58,767 bases of DNA from Oscillospiraceae bacterium (GTDB lineage: Bacteria; Bacillota; Clostridia; Oscillospirales; Ruminococcaceae), in the NCBI GenBank assembly GCA_017435045.1, contig JAFSFT010000010.1, forward strand, positions 1 to 58,767. The letters run 5' to 3'. Both the position numbers and the translations under genes were made by a program. The first letter of the stretch is position 1. The number at the start of each line of letters is the position of its first letter. Below the pieces are notes generated by a model, which was given only the letters and a program-made list of their open reading frames with translations, was not told the origin of the DNA and ran no database searches. Shown piece by piece: positions 42,323-51,418 of this stretch.

Positions 42323-43513
42323 ATGACAAAAATTGACATCTTTTCAGGCTTTCTCGGTGCAGGTAAAACAACACTTATCAAAAAGCTTATTTCCGAAGCT
42401 TATGCAGGAGAAAAGCTGGTGCTTATAGAAAACGAATTTGGCGATATCGGTATTGATGGCGGTTTTCTGCAGGATGCAGGCATAAATATTACAGAGATGA
42501 ACTCTGGCTGTATCTGCTGCAGTCTGGTGGGCGATTTTGGCGAGGCACTCAGAAAGGTGCTGCGTGATTATACCCCTGACCGTGTGGTTATCGAGCCATC
42601 CGGCGTGGGCAAACTCAGCGATGTTATCCGTGCAGTGCAGGATGTAAAAGCGGATGTTACACTCAATGCTATTGCTGCAGTTGTAGACGTAAATAAATGC
42701 AAAATGTATATGAAAAACTTTGGCGAATTTTTCAACAATCAAGTTGAAAGTGCCAATACAATAATCCTCAGCCATACAGGAAAAACTTCTGACAGTAAGC
42801 TGACTGCCTGCGTGGAGCTTCTCCGCAGCCACAATGACCATGCAGATATTCTTACAACCCCTTGGGAACAGCTGACAGGTGCACAGATTCTTGAACTGCT
42901 GGAAAAGAAAAATACGCTTAAAGCAGAACTGGAACAGCTTGCAGGCGAGGTTAAACATCATCACCATCACCACGATGAAGACGGCGGCTGTGAACATGAA
43001 CATCATCATCACCATCATCACGATGAAGACTGTGAACATGAACATCACCACCATCACCACGATGAAAACTGCGACTGTGAACATGAACATCACCACCATC
43101 ATCACGATGAAGACTGTGGCTGTGAACATGAACATCACCACCATCATCACGATGAAGACTGTGACTGCGAACACGAACATCACCACCATCATCATGATGA
43201 ACACTGCGATTGTGGCCATGACCACCATCATCACCATGCTGACGAGGTGTTCACAAGCTTTGGTGCAGAGACAGGCCGCCGTTATACAGCCGAGGAAATT
43301 GCAAACGCACTTTCTGCCCTTGAAGATGAAGAAAAGTACGGCATTATCCTCCGTGCAAAAGGCATTGTAAACGGTACAGACGGATTTATCCACTTTGACT
43401 ATGTGCCAGGAGAACCGGATGTCCGCAGCGGCAGTGCTGCACCAACAGGACGTATCTGTGTTATCGGTGCCGAAATCAACGAAGCAGCAATCAAAGAGCT
43501 GTTCAAACTTTAA
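42323..43513 (+). CDS. G3E-family (CobW/COG0523) GTPase with long His-rich array
   Basis: 396 residues. GTPases of this family insert or chaperone metals such as Zn, Co or Ni. The Walker A is GFLGAGKTT (residues 9-17), the metal-binding CxCC motif is SGCICCSLVG, and VIEPSGVG and ILSHTGKT fit the remaining G motifs. Between residues 212 and 305 is an array of six near-identical units of about 15 residues, each with six or seven His followed by DED, one or two Cys, and EHE. The C-terminal CobW_C domain follows (YGIILRAKGIV). The next gene starts 15 bases later. The His/Cys array is a likely metal store or sensor. Confidence 0.95.
   Translation: MTKIDIFSGFLGAGKTTLIKKLISEAYAGEKLVLIENEFGDIGIDGGFLQDAGINITEMNSGCICCSLVGDFGEALRKVLRDYTPDRVVIEPSGVGKLSDVIRAVQDVKADVTLNAIAAVVDVNKCKMYMKNFGEFFNNQVESANTIILSHTGKTSDSKLTACVELLRSHNDHADILTTPWEQLTGAQILELLEKKNTLKAELEQLAGEVKHHHHHHDEDGGCEHEHHHHHHHDEDCEHEHHHHHHDENCDCEHEHHHHHHDEDCGCEHEHHHHHHDEDCDCEHEHHHHHHDEHCDCGHDHHHHHADEVFTSFGAETGRRYTAEEIANALSALEDEEKYGIILRAKGIVNGTDGFIHFDYVPGEPDVRSGSAAPTGRICVIGAEINEAAIKELFKL
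42956..43237 (+). repeat. Tandem repeat encoding the His/Cys array
   Basis: Six units of 42 to 45 bases plus a partial one, mostly CAT/CAC codons followed by GATGAAGACTGTG and GAACATGAA. The unit sequences are nearly identical at DNA level, pointing to recent expansion. Confidence 0.92.
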
Positions 43514-43528
43514 TTTAAAGGAGTTTAT

Positions 43529-44470
43529 ATGAATACTTTTGTTTATCTGGTTACAGGCTTTCTTGAAGCAGGCAAAACAAAATTTATCCAGGAGGTTCTT
43601 GCAAGTCAGGACCTTGGCGAGCACGGCAATGTTCTGCTGCTCACCTGCGAGGAGGGCATAGAGGAGTATGAACCATCCGAGTTCAAATCCTCAAATATAT
43701 ATTGCGAAAGCATTGACGCAGAAGACGAGCTTACGCCACAGCTGTTTATTGATTTAAAGAAAAAATACAATACAAACCTTGTGTTTGTGGAGTACAACGG
43801 TATGTGGAGAATTGATAAATTCTTTGACAGCCTGCCGGACAACTGGTCTGTATATCAGGAGATGTTTGTGGGCGATGCAGCAACCTTTGAAAGTTACAAC
43901 AAAAATATCAGAAGCCTTGTGGTGGACAAGCTTACATCCTGCGACCTTGTAACCTTTAACCGTGTTGCAAGCCAGGATGACTTTATGGCACTGCACAAGG
44001 TTGTACGCAGTGTAAACCGCAATGTGCAGATTATGTACGAGCTGGAAGACGGCACTATTGTACCTGACACAATTGAAGACCCTCTGCCGTTTGATTTAAA
44101 TGCAGATGTTGTGGTTATCAAAGACCAGGACTATGCATATTTTTACAGAGAACTGGCTGCCGAAACTGAAAAATTTGAGGGAAAAACCGTGAAGTTCAAA
44201 GGCCTTGTTTACAGAGATCCATCTCTGCCGAACGACAGCTTTATCTGCGGACGCCATATTATGACCTGCTGTGCTGATGATATCGAATACAGTGCAGTGG
44301 CCTGCAAATGGAAAAACAGCACATCACTGCAGATGCGTCAGTGGGTTATGGTTACAGGCACAGTTGCAATACAGAAACATTCGGGCTACAAAAAGCCTGG
44401 TCCTGTTATTCAGGTTACATCTGTGGCGATGACTTCTGCCCCGGAAGAAGAACTGGCAACATTCTATTGA
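43529..44470 (+). CDS. P-loop (CobW-like) protein fused to a DUF1980/YcgQ-like domain
   Basis: 313 residues. The N-terminal half has a Walker A, TGFLEAGKTKF, and a CobW-like layout (LLLTCEEGIEEYEP, LVFVEYNGMW), but lacks the CxCC metal motif of G3E proteins. The C-terminal part from about residue 205 resembles the DUF1980 region of YcgQ proteins: KFKGLVYRDPSLPND, then the motif GRHIMTCCADDIEY and a short W/V-rich segment. YcgR/YcgQ proteins are zinc-responsive in some bacteria; that link plus the preceding G3E gene suggests zinc or similar metal handling. I am sure of the P-loop and moderately sure of the second domain. Confidence 0.78.
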   Translation: MNTFVYLVTGFLEAGKTKFIQEVLASQDLGEHGNVLLLTCEEGIEEYEPSEFKSSNIYCESIDAEDELTPQLFIDLKKKYNTNLVFVEYNGMWRIDKFFDSLPDNWSVYQEMFVGDAATFESYNKNIRSLVVDKLTSCDLVTFNRVASQDDFMALHKVVRSVNRNVQIMYELEDGTIVPDTIEDPLPFDLNADVVVIKDQDYAYFYRELAAETEKFEGKTVKFKGLVYRDPSLPNDSFICGRHIMTCCADDIEYSAVACKWKNSTSLQMRQWVMVTGTVAIQKHSGYKKPGPVIQVTSVAMTSAPEEELATFY

Positions 44471-44522
44471 TAAAAACAGCAATTGTTACTTTGAAATAGA
44501 GGATAATTACGTGATAAAAAGC

Positions 44523-44569
44523 AAAATGTCATTCAAAGGAGTGTTAACTCCAGAGAATGACATTTTTTA
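44523..44569 (+). terminator. Terminator of the G3E operon
   Basis: AAAATGTCATTC pairs with GAATGACATTTT, followed by TTT; an inner stem GGAGT/ACTCC is present. Confidence 0.92.
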
Positions 44570-44701
44570 TTTGCTGAATTTTATGTTTATATCAATATGA
44601 GACGTTGACACAAAAGTGTAGCCAGCAGAACAAAAGGCAGTTACTGTAAAGAAACATCCTTGTGTGGGGAATATATATGCAGGATGTTGCAAAAAAATCA
44701 G

Positions 44702-44730
44702 TTTACTGTTGTGGATAAATATGTTATAAT
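44702..44730 (+). promoter_or_regulatory. Promoter of the ior operon
   Basis: TTTACT at 44702-44707, 17-base spacer, TATAAT at 44725-44730. Upstream (44570-44700) there is an AACATCCT/AGGATGTT hairpin at about 44651-44686 and the 14-mer CACAAAAGTGTAGC at 44609-44622, also found at 51450-51463. Confidence 0.7.
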
Positions 44731-44877
44731 TTTACATTATTAATCATTGACTGCAATTTGTTCAGCAAAATAAGATATGTTTTTAAAAAGCATTGATATT
44801 AATTGCTTTTTTAATATTACATAACAAAAATAATTTGTATTTATATACATCAGAATATTTGAAAGGATAATCACAAA

Positions 44878-46626
44878 ATGGCAAAGACAAAAAAAGTGAT
44901 AATGCTTGGCAACGAAGCCATTGCCCGTGGTGCATTTGAGGCGGGTGTAAAGGTTTCGGCTGCATATCCCGGCACACCAAGCACCGAGATAAGTGAATAC
45001 CTTGTACAGTATAAGGACAGTCTTTACTGCGAATGGTCACCAAACGAAAAGGTGGCGGCAGAGGTTGCACTTGGGGCATCAATTGCGGGCAGCAGAGCAA
45101 TGGCCTGTATGAAACACGTTGGCTTCAATGTTGCGGCAGACCCTGCCTACAGTATATCTTATATAGGTGTAAACGGCGGCCTTGTTTTTATGGTTGCCGA
45201 CGACCCTGGTCTTTACAGCAGCCAGAACGAGCAGGACACAAGAATGGTTGCACGTGCTGCAAAGCTGCCTGTGCTTGAACCAAGCGACAGTGCCGAAGCC
45301 AAGGAATACACAAAGCTTGCCTTTGAAATAAGCGAAAAATTTGACCGCCCTGTAGTGCTGCGTATTACCACAAGACTTGCCCATTCCCAGGGCATAGTTG
45401 AACTGTGCGAACCATGTGCAAATCAGGATAAACCATATGTAAAAAATATCGGTAAAAATGTTATGATGCCAAACAATGCAAAGCCACGTCATGCTGTTAT
45501 CGAACAGAAAAACGCAGAGCTTGCACTTGCGGCAAACACAATGGATATAAACAGGGTGGAAATGGCGGATACATCTATTGGTGTTATCACCAGCGGTATC
45601 CCTTATCAGTATGTTAAAGAAGCACTGCCGAATGCTTCCGTATTAAAGCTTGGTATGGTAAATCCTCTGCCAAAAGAGCTTATCTGCGATTTTGCTTCAA
45701 AGGTGGACAGGCTTTACATAATCGAAGAACTTGACCCTGTTATTGAAGAACAGGTAAAGGCCTGGGGTATAGAAGCTGTGGGAAAGGAACTGTTTACAGT
45801 TCTGGGCGAATACAGTGCAAATATGATAAAGGCTGCAATTCTTGGGGAAAAGGCAGATTTTGCACAGCCTGCACAGGCACCGGGAAGACCACCTATTCTC
45901 TGCCCGGGATGTCCTCACCGCAGTGTTTATCACACCCTTAAAAAACTTGGCCTCCACGCAGCAGGCGATATAGGCTGCTATACACTTGGTGCGGTTGCAC
46001 CATTGAGTGTTGTTGACACAACAGTATGTATGGGCTCCAGTATATCCAGCCTGCATGGTATGGAAAAAGCAAAAGGTAAGGATTTTATAAAAAACTGGGT
46101 TGCGGTTATCGGCGATTCCACCTTTATGCACACAGGTGTAAACTCCCTTATTAATATGGTATATAACAATGCCAGCGGTACGGTTATCATTATGGATAAC
46201 TCCACAACTGGTATGACAGGCCATCAGGACCATGCCGCAACAGGCAAAACCCTTATGGGCGATGCGGCTTATGCAATTGATATTCCGACACTCTGCAGGG
46301 CAATCGGCGTTAAAAATGTTATCAGTGTAAATGCCTTTGACCTTGAGCTGCTGGAAAAAACAATAAAGGAAGAACAGCAGAAAGACGAGGTTTCTGTAAT
46401 CATAACCAAAACACCTTGCGTACTGCTTACAAAGGGCAGAAAGCCTTTCTGTGTTGTTGATACAGAAAAATGCAAAGGCTGCGGTCTGTGTCTTAAACCG
46501 GGCTGCCCTGCAATTACCAAACAGGCAGATGGAAAAGTTATGATTGACGATACAATGTGCACAGGCTGCGGTTTATGCGCAAAGCTGTGTAAATCAGGTG
46601 CAATAAGACTGGTTAAGGAGGGGTAA
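44878..46626 (+). CDS. iorA: Indolepyruvate ferredoxin oxidoreductase, alpha subunit
   Basis: 582 residues. With IorB it oxidatively decarboxylates aryl pyruvates (from Trp, Phe, Tyr transamination) to aryl-acetyl-CoA and reduced ferredoxin. Visible: GNEAIARGAFEAGVKVSAAYPGTPSTEI at the N terminus (as short pieces), the TPP domain with CPGCPHRSVYHTLKKL, GDIGCYTLG, VIGDSTFMHTGVNSL and DNSTTGMTGHQDH, and two C-terminal [4Fe-4S] motifs CKGCGLCLKPGC and CTGCGLCAKLC. iorB follows after one base. Confidence 0.97.
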   Translation: MAKTKKVIMLGNEAIARGAFEAGVKVSAAYPGTPSTEISEYLVQYKDSLYCEWSPNEKVAAEVALGASIAGSRAMACMKHVGFNVAADPAYSISYIGVNGGLVFMVADDPGLYSSQNEQDTRMVARAAKLPVLEPSDSAEAKEYTKLAFEISEKFDRPVVLRITTRLAHSQGIVELCEPCANQDKPYVKNIGKNVMMPNNAKPRHAVIEQKNAELALAANTMDINRVEMADTSIGVITSGIPYQYVKEALPNASVLKLGMVNPLPKELICDFASKVDRLYIIEELDPVIEEQVKAWGIEAVGKELFTVLGEYSANMIKAAILGEKADFAQPAQAPGRPPILCPGCPHRSVYHTLKKLGLHAAGDIGCYTLGAVAPLSVVDTTVCMGSSISSLHGMEKAKGKDFIKNWVAVIGDSTFMHTGVNSLINMVYNNASGTVIIMDNSTTGMTGHQDHAATGKTLMGDAAYAIDIPTLCRAIGVKNVISVNAFDLELLEKTIKEEQQKDEVSVIITKTPCVLLTKGRKPFCVVDTEKCKGCGLCLKPGCPAITKQADGKVMIDDTMCTGCGLCAKLCKSGAIRLVKEG

Positions 46627-46627
46627 T

Positions 46628-47206
46628 ATGGCAACAAGAAATATTATGATTGTCGGTGTTGGCGGACAGGGTACTCTCCTCACCAGCCGTATTCTCGGCG
46701 GCCTTGCCATCGAAGCAGGATATGATGTTAAGCTGTCAGAGGTGCACGGTATGGCACAGCGCGGCGGCAGTGTTGTAACCTTTGTACGCTATGGTGAAAA
46801 TGTGTACGAGCCTATAGTGGAGGAAGGACAGGCAGATGTTATAATTGCTTTTGAAAAGCTGGAAGCTCTGCGTTATGCACATTTTCTCAAAAAGGATGGT
46901 GCCCTTGTTATAAACGACTGGCGTATTGACCCTATGCCTGTTGTTATCGGTGCTGCAGAGTATCCGGAAAATATAATTGAAAATCTTAAAGAGAAATATA
47001 ATGTATATTCTGTAAATGCAACAGAAGAAGCCAAAAAGCTTGGCAATTCCAGAGTATTCAACCTTATTGTTCTTGGCGTTGCAGCACAGCATATGGATTT
47101 TTCTGTGGAACAGTGGCATAAGGTTATAGAAAGAACTGTTCCTCCGAAAACAGTGGAAATTAATAAGAATGCATTTGATGTGGGCTATCAGCTCGTAACT
47201 GAATAA
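46628..47206 (+). CDS. iorB: Indolepyruvate ferredoxin oxidoreductase, beta subunit
   Basis: 192 residues, gamma-type pyruvate:ferredoxin oxidoreductase domain. IMIVGVGGQGTLLTSRILGG and HGMAQRGGSVVTFVRYG are the family's signature. It is the partner of IorA and is translated from a GGAGG site that overlaps the end of iorA. The genes paaK and ACT follow in the same direction. Confidence 0.96.
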   Translation: MATRNIMIVGVGGQGTLLTSRILGGLAIEAGYDVKLSEVHGMAQRGGSVVTFVRYGENVYEPIVEEGQADVIIAFEKLEALRYAHFLKKDGALVINDWRIDPMPVVIGAAEYPENIIENLKEKYNVYSVNATEEAKKLGNSRVFNLIVLGVAAQHMDFSVEQWHKVIERTVPPKTVEINKNAFDVGYQLVTE

Positions 47207-47246
47207 CCCGCTTGTATGGATATTAAAATGAAAAGAGGAAAACAAA

Positions 47247-48578
47247 ATGGCAAAAACCGCATTGGAAAACTGGTCAGAAAAAATTCGTGATCCGGAAATC
47301 GAGTGTATGAGCAGAGAGGAGATGAAGGCACTCCAGAGTGAAAAACTGGTAAAACAGGTTAAGAACGTGTACGAAAACGTTGCATTTTACCGCAAAAAAA
47401 TGGACGAAGCCGGCGTTAAACCTGAAGATATCAAGAGTATTGATGATATCGGCAAGCTTCCTTTCACTACAAAAGAAGACCTGAGAGAAAACTATCCTTT
47501 CGGTCTGCTGGCAGTGCCGCAGAGCAAAATTGCACGTGTTCAGGGCACATCTGGTACAACAGGCAAACTTACACTTGCATCCTACACAGAAAAAGACGTT
47601 GATGTATGGGGCGAATGCGTTGCACGTGCCCTCACAATGGCAGGCCTTACAGAGGAAGACAAGCTTCACGTTTGCTATGGCTATGGTCTGTTTACAGGCG
47701 GTATGGGCCTTGACCTTGGTGCCCGTGCACTGGGCTGTATGTCCATCCCTATGTCATCTGGTAATACACAGCGTCAGCTTATGTGTATGGAAGACTTTGG
47801 TGCAACAGCATTTGCCTGCACACCATCCTATGCAATGTATCTTGCAGAAGCAGCAAAGGAAGCGGGAATTGTAGAACGTCTGCAGCTTAAAGCAGGTATC
47901 AACGGTGCAGAACCATGGACAGACGAAATGCGACATCAGATTGAAGATACACTCAATGTAAACTGCTTTGACATCTACGGCCTTTGCGAAATCACAGGTC
48001 CTGGTGTAGCCTGCGACTGTATCCACCACAAAGGTCTTCACGTTTACGAAGACCACTTCTTCCCGGAAGTGCTCAACCCTGTTGACCACACACCTTGTGC
48101 AGAGGGCGAAACAGGCGAGCTTGTGTTCACAACACTTTCCAAAGAGGGTATGCCTCTTATCCGTTACAGAACAAAAGACCTTACAAGTATTGAATACTCC
48201 AAGTGCGAATGCGGCAGAACTTTGCCACGTATCCAGAAATTCAAGGGACGTACAGACGATATGAAGGTTATCCGTGGCGTTAACGTATTCCCGACACAGG
48301 TAGAAGCTACACTTCTTTCTGTTGGCGAAGGTGTTGCACCGCACTACATGATGGTTGTAGACCGCGAAAATAACCTTGACGTACTTACAGTTATGGTTGA
48401 AGTGGACGAAAAATACTTCTCTGACGAAATCCGCAAACTGGATGCTCTTAAAAAGAGAATTGAAAATGCACTTAAGCAGGCTCTCGGCATAGCTGTAAAA
48501 GTAAAACTCTGTGAACCAAAATCTATCCAGAGAAGCGAAGGCAAAGCCAAACGTGTAATCGATAACCGCAATCTGTAA
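47247..48578 (+). CDS. paaK: Phenylacetate--CoA ligase (PaaK-like)
   Basis: 443 residues, ANL-superfamily adenylating enzyme of the short PaaK type. RVQGTSGTTGKLTLASYTE is the ATP-binding loop, DIYGLCEITGPGVACDC the A5 region, and TKDLTSIEYSKCECGRTLPR with KGRTDDMKVIRGVNVFPTQV the hinge and C-terminal signature. Together with IorAB it probably runs aryl-acetyl-CoA to aryl acetate with ATP formation (acid-forming direction), as known for archaeal and clostridial aromatic amino-acid fermentation. Direction is inference. Confidence 0.95.
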   Translation: MAKTALENWSEKIRDPEIECMSREEMKALQSEKLVKQVKNVYENVAFYRKKMDEAGVKPEDIKSIDDIGKLPFTTKEDLRENYPFGLLAVPQSKIARVQGTSGTTGKLTLASYTEKDVDVWGECVARALTMAGLTEEDKLHVCYGYGLFTGGMGLDLGARALGCMSIPMSSGNTQRQLMCMEDFGATAFACTPSYAMYLAEAAKEAGIVERLQLKAGINGAEPWTDEMRHQIEDTLNVNCFDIYGLCEITGPGVACDCIHHKGLHVYEDHFFPEVLNPVDHTPCAEGETGELVFTTLSKEGMPLIRYRTKDLTSIEYSKCECGRTLPRIQKFKGRTDDMKVIRGVNVFPTQVEATLLSVGEGVAPHYMMVVDRENNLDVLTVMVEVDEKYFSDEIRKLDALKKRIENALKQALGIAVKVKLCEPKSIQRSEGKAKRVIDNRNL

Positions 48579-48590
48579 GGAGGTATAAGT

Positions 48591-49031
48591 ATGAATTACA
48601 CAATCCATCAGTTATCAGTATTTCTTGAAAATAAAGAAGGCCGCCTTGACAGTGTTCTCAAAACACTCGGTGCAGGCGAAGTTAATATTGTAGCACTCAG
48701 TCTTGCAGACAGCTCTGAATACGGTATGCTCCGTATGATAGTTTCCGAGCCTGAAAAAGGTGTGCTTGTGCTTAAGGAAGCAGGCTTTACCGCAATGCTT
48801 ACAGAGGTTATTGCTTTGCGTGTTCCTCACGCTGCAGGCTCTCTCAGCAAAGCAATGCACGCTATTATGGAAACAGGTGTAAATGTTGAATATATGTATG
48901 CCTTTGCAAACGGCGAGGATGCATCTGCAGTTCTCAAATGCAACGATGCCGAAAAAGCGGCAGATGCATTGCGAAAGGTTGGCTTTGACCTTTACGAAGC
49001 TGACGAAGCATATCATAAAGTTATTATCTGA
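48591..49031 (+). CDS. Tandem ACT-domain amino-acid-binding protein
   Basis: 146 residues made of two ACT domains: QLSVFLENKEGRLDSVLKTL with VNIVALSLADSSEYGMLRMI, then VIALRVPHAAGSLSKAMHAI with VNVEYMYAFANGEDASAVLK. Such stand-alone proteins commonly follow paaK-like genes and probably sense an aromatic amino acid or aryl-acyl product. Starts 12 bases after paaK behind AAGGAGG. Last gene before the hairpin at 49045. Confidence 0.93.
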   Translation: MNYTIHQLSVFLENKEGRLDSVLKTLGAGEVNIVALSLADSSEYGMLRMIVSEPEKGVLVLKEAGFTAMLTEVIALRVPHAAGSLSKAMHAIMETGVNVEYMYAFANGEDASAVLKCNDAEKAADALRKVGFDLYEADEAYHKVII

Positions 49032-49044
49032 TAATATAATTCAT

Positions 49045-49086
49045 GGGCAGGTATGGCAGGTTAAGTGCATACCTGCCCTTTATTTT
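49045..49086 (+). terminator. Terminator of the ior operon
   Basis: GGGCAGGTATG pairs with CATACCTGCCC, followed by TTTATTTT. Confidence 0.88.
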
Positions 49087-49116
49087 GCGGATAATTAATC
49101 GCAAGGAGGCGGTTAT

Positions 49117-49977
49117 TTGATTATAGATTTTCACACACACAGTTTTCCGGAGAAAATTGCTGCATCGGCAGTGGAAAAGCTGAGCAGTACAGCACATATA
49201 AAAGCATTTTCAGACGGTACAGCCAGAGGTATCTTAAAATCAATGTCAGAAGCTGGTGTTGACCTTTCGGTTATGCTGCCTGTTGCAGTTAAAGCATCCA
49301 ATGTGGAAAGTATGAACACCTATTCGGCACAGTTTAATGAACTGTATGCAGATAAGGGCATATTTTCTTTTGGATGTATGCATCCCGACTACGAAAACTG
49401 GAAATATGAACTTGGCCGTGTGGCACAGCTTGGACTCAAAGGCATAAAAATACACCCTGTATATCAGGGGGTAAATCAGAACGATATCCGTTATATCCGT
49501 ATACTTGAAAGGGCAGGAGAGCTTGGTCTTGTTGTTGTAGCCCATGCAGGTCTGGATATAGGCTTCCCCGGAGCAGTTAACTCTACACCTAAGATGATAT
49601 CAGAAGCTTTAAAGCAGGCGGGTCCTGTAAAGTTTGTGGCGGCACATATGGGTGGCTGGAAGCTTTGGGATGAAGCGGAAGAGCTTCTGCCGATTCCAAA
49701 TGTTTATCTGGACACGGCATTTACTTTGGGAGGCATTACACCAAGAGAAAACGACAGCTATTATGCCGAAAATGACAGCTTATTGATGAACAGCGGACAG
49801 TTTTGCAGTCTTGTCCGCAAATTTGGTGCAGACAGGGTGCTTTTCGGCTCTGACAGTCCGTGGGACAGTCAGAAAAAAGCTGTTGAACGGATAAAAAGCA
49901 GCGGGCTTTCGGAAAGTGAACTGGAAAAAATATTCTGCACAGCAGCGTGCGGCCTGTTGAATATCAATGACAAATAG
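49117..49977 (+). CDS. Metal-dependent amidohydrolase (ACMSD-like TIM barrel)
   Basis: 286 residues. The start is a TTG with AAGGAGGC upstream. DFHTHSFPEKIA supplies the HxH metal site; GIKIHPVYQG, VVAHAGLDIG, KFVAAHMGGWKLWDEAEELL and LFGSDSPWDSQ provide the remaining ligands and catalytic Asp, in the layout of amidohydrolase_2 enzymes (decarboxylases or hydrolases). It sits just after the ior operon terminator; a functional relation to aromatic acid metabolism is possible but not shown. Confidence 0.9.
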   Translation: MIIDFHTHSFPEKIAASAVEKLSSTAHIKAFSDGTARGILKSMSEAGVDLSVMLPVAVKASNVESMNTYSAQFNELYADKGIFSFGCMHPDYENWKYELGRVAQLGLKGIKIHPVYQGVNQNDIRYIRILERAGELGLVVVAHAGLDIGFPGAVNSTPKMISEALKQAGPVKFVAAHMGGWKLWDEAEELLPIPNVYLDTAFTLGGITPRENDSYYAENDSLLMNSGQFCSLVRKFGADRVLFGSDSPWDSQKKAVERIKSSGLSESELEKIFCTAACGLLNINDK

Positions 49978-50160
49978 ATAATAAAGATAGTATAGAATTG
50001 CTGGCAGAAAATGAAAATCAGACAAGGTAACAACAGTTAAAACTGTATAAAATGTTGGTATATCTTATGCCATTTTATTTATGGAACATTGCGATATTGT
50101 ATGACAATATAAACTTATGGTATTATAAAAACATATAATTTCGGCGAAAGGGGCTGCACT

Positions 50161-50835
50161 ATGAACAGAAAGATATCAATAATGTCATCGGTACTTTTGT
50201 TTTCGATTGCAATCACTCTGATTGATGCTTTTGTGCATCCGAACTACTTTGTTAAAATACCCATTAAAATTTTGTTCTTTCTGGCTTTGCCTGTGATGTT
50301 CTTTGCAAAAAACAAGGATGCAGTCGATGATTTCAAAAAGCTGTTTGTTCTTAAAAAAGACGGTATAGTCAGAGCCTTGTTGCTGGGCATTGGTGTGTAT
50401 GCGGTTATTGTGGGCGGTTATTTTCTGACAAGAGGAATAATCGATTTTTCCAATGTGACCTCCAGTTTAACCCAGGGTATGGGTATTACTGCTAAAAACT
50501 TTATATATGTTTCGTTGTATATTTCACTTATGAATTCATTCCTTGAAGAATTTTTCTTCAGAGGCTTTGGCTTTATAACCTTAAAAAAATACACAACACG
50601 TAAAACTGCCTATATATTCAGTTCAACACTGTTTGCAGTGTACCACGTTGGAATGCTTGTAGGAATGTTTAATTTGTAGGCGTTGCTGCTGTTGCTGCTG
50701 GGACTTATCATCGGCGGATATATATTCAACTGGCTCAATGAGCTGAACGATAATATATACCCATCCTGGTTTGTCCATATGTTTGCGAACTTTGCCATAA
50801 ACACAGTTGGTTTTATCTTGTTTGGCGTGTTATAA
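50161..50835 (+). pseudogene. CPBP-family intramembrane protease, interrupted by an in-frame TAG
   Basis: The frame encodes a CAAX/CPBP-type protease. The first motif FLEEFFFRGFGF and the second AVYHVGM are before a TAG at 50677-50679. The same frame continues for 51 codons to TAA at 50835 and holds the third motif, PSWFVHMFANFAIN. All three motifs are needed for activity, so a single amber codon splits an otherwise intact gene of 224 residues. A TGG to TAG change is plausible. The upstream start has GAAAGGGG as ribosome site. Confidence 0.85.
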
Positions 50836-50861
50836 ATTGCAATCTTTATTTTGGGTGTATT

Positions 50862-51362
50862 ATGAAAAAAGCATTGTTTTTGGAAAATGCAAAATTACTT
50901 GCAGATAAATTTGGAATCACTCCACTGATGTACGGTTCTTTGGGTCTTGAATATATAACAGGTGAAAATCTCAATTCCGATGACATTGATATACTGATAC
51001 CAAGTGTTTTTGTGCAGGAAAGATGGGCAGAATTCAAGGATGTACTGGCAAAAGAGGGGTATGTTCTGATTGATGAATATGAGCATACCTTTCAGAAAAA
51101 CGAAATTTGCTGTTCTTATGCACCCCTTGAAGAACTGGAATCTTTTGCAGGAATCAGCCTTTCCAATATTGAGTATAAAAACGATTGCGGTGTCGGTTTC
51201 AGACTGCTTTCTCTGGAACAGTATTTAAAGGTGTATGAAGCATCCTCGAAAGATGGATACAGAATAAATGTCCGCAAAAAGAAGGATGCCGATAAGATTC
51301 TGTTTATTAAAAATCGTTTAAAACGACAAATAAATTCCAATAAGCACAGCGGATTAACATAA
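50862..51362 (+). CDS. Nucleotidyltransferase-fold protein
   Basis: 166 residues. LMYGSLGLEYITGENLNSDD followed by IDILIP gives the GS...DxD pattern of minimal nucleotidyltransferases; a helical C-terminal half follows. Similar small proteins are annotated as uncharacterised NTases in Firmicutes. It starts 26 bases after the CPBP remnant and may be co-transcribed. Weak ribosome site. Function unknown; no antitoxin-like partner is adjacent. Confidence 0.68.
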   Translation: MKKALFLENAKLLADKFGITPLMYGSLGLEYITGENLNSDDIDILIPSVFVQERWAEFKDVLAKEGYVLIDEYEHTFQKNEICCSYAPLEELESFAGISLSNIEYKNDCGVGFRLLSLEQYLKVYEASSKDGYRINVRKKKDADKILFIKNRLKRQINSNKHSGLT

Positions 51363-51380
51363 TTTAAATTGTATATACAG

Positions 51381-51418
51381 AACAGCCCTTGTAGTTAAAG
51401 ACAGGGGCTGTTTGTTTA
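51381..51418 (+). terminator. Terminator after the nucleotidyltransferase-like gene
   Basis: AACAGCCCTTGT pairs with ACAGGGGCTGTT, followed by TGTTTAT. Confidence 0.88.

Noticed and set aside
42956-43237. Regularly spaced repeats as a possible CRISPR array
   Set aside because: There are no unique spacers; the repeats are in-frame His codons within a GTPase gene.
42344-43624. 426-residue minus-strand frame opposite the G3E gene
   Set aside because: Its Val/Met-rich repeats are simply the complement of the His codon array; the plus frame has clear GTPase motifs.
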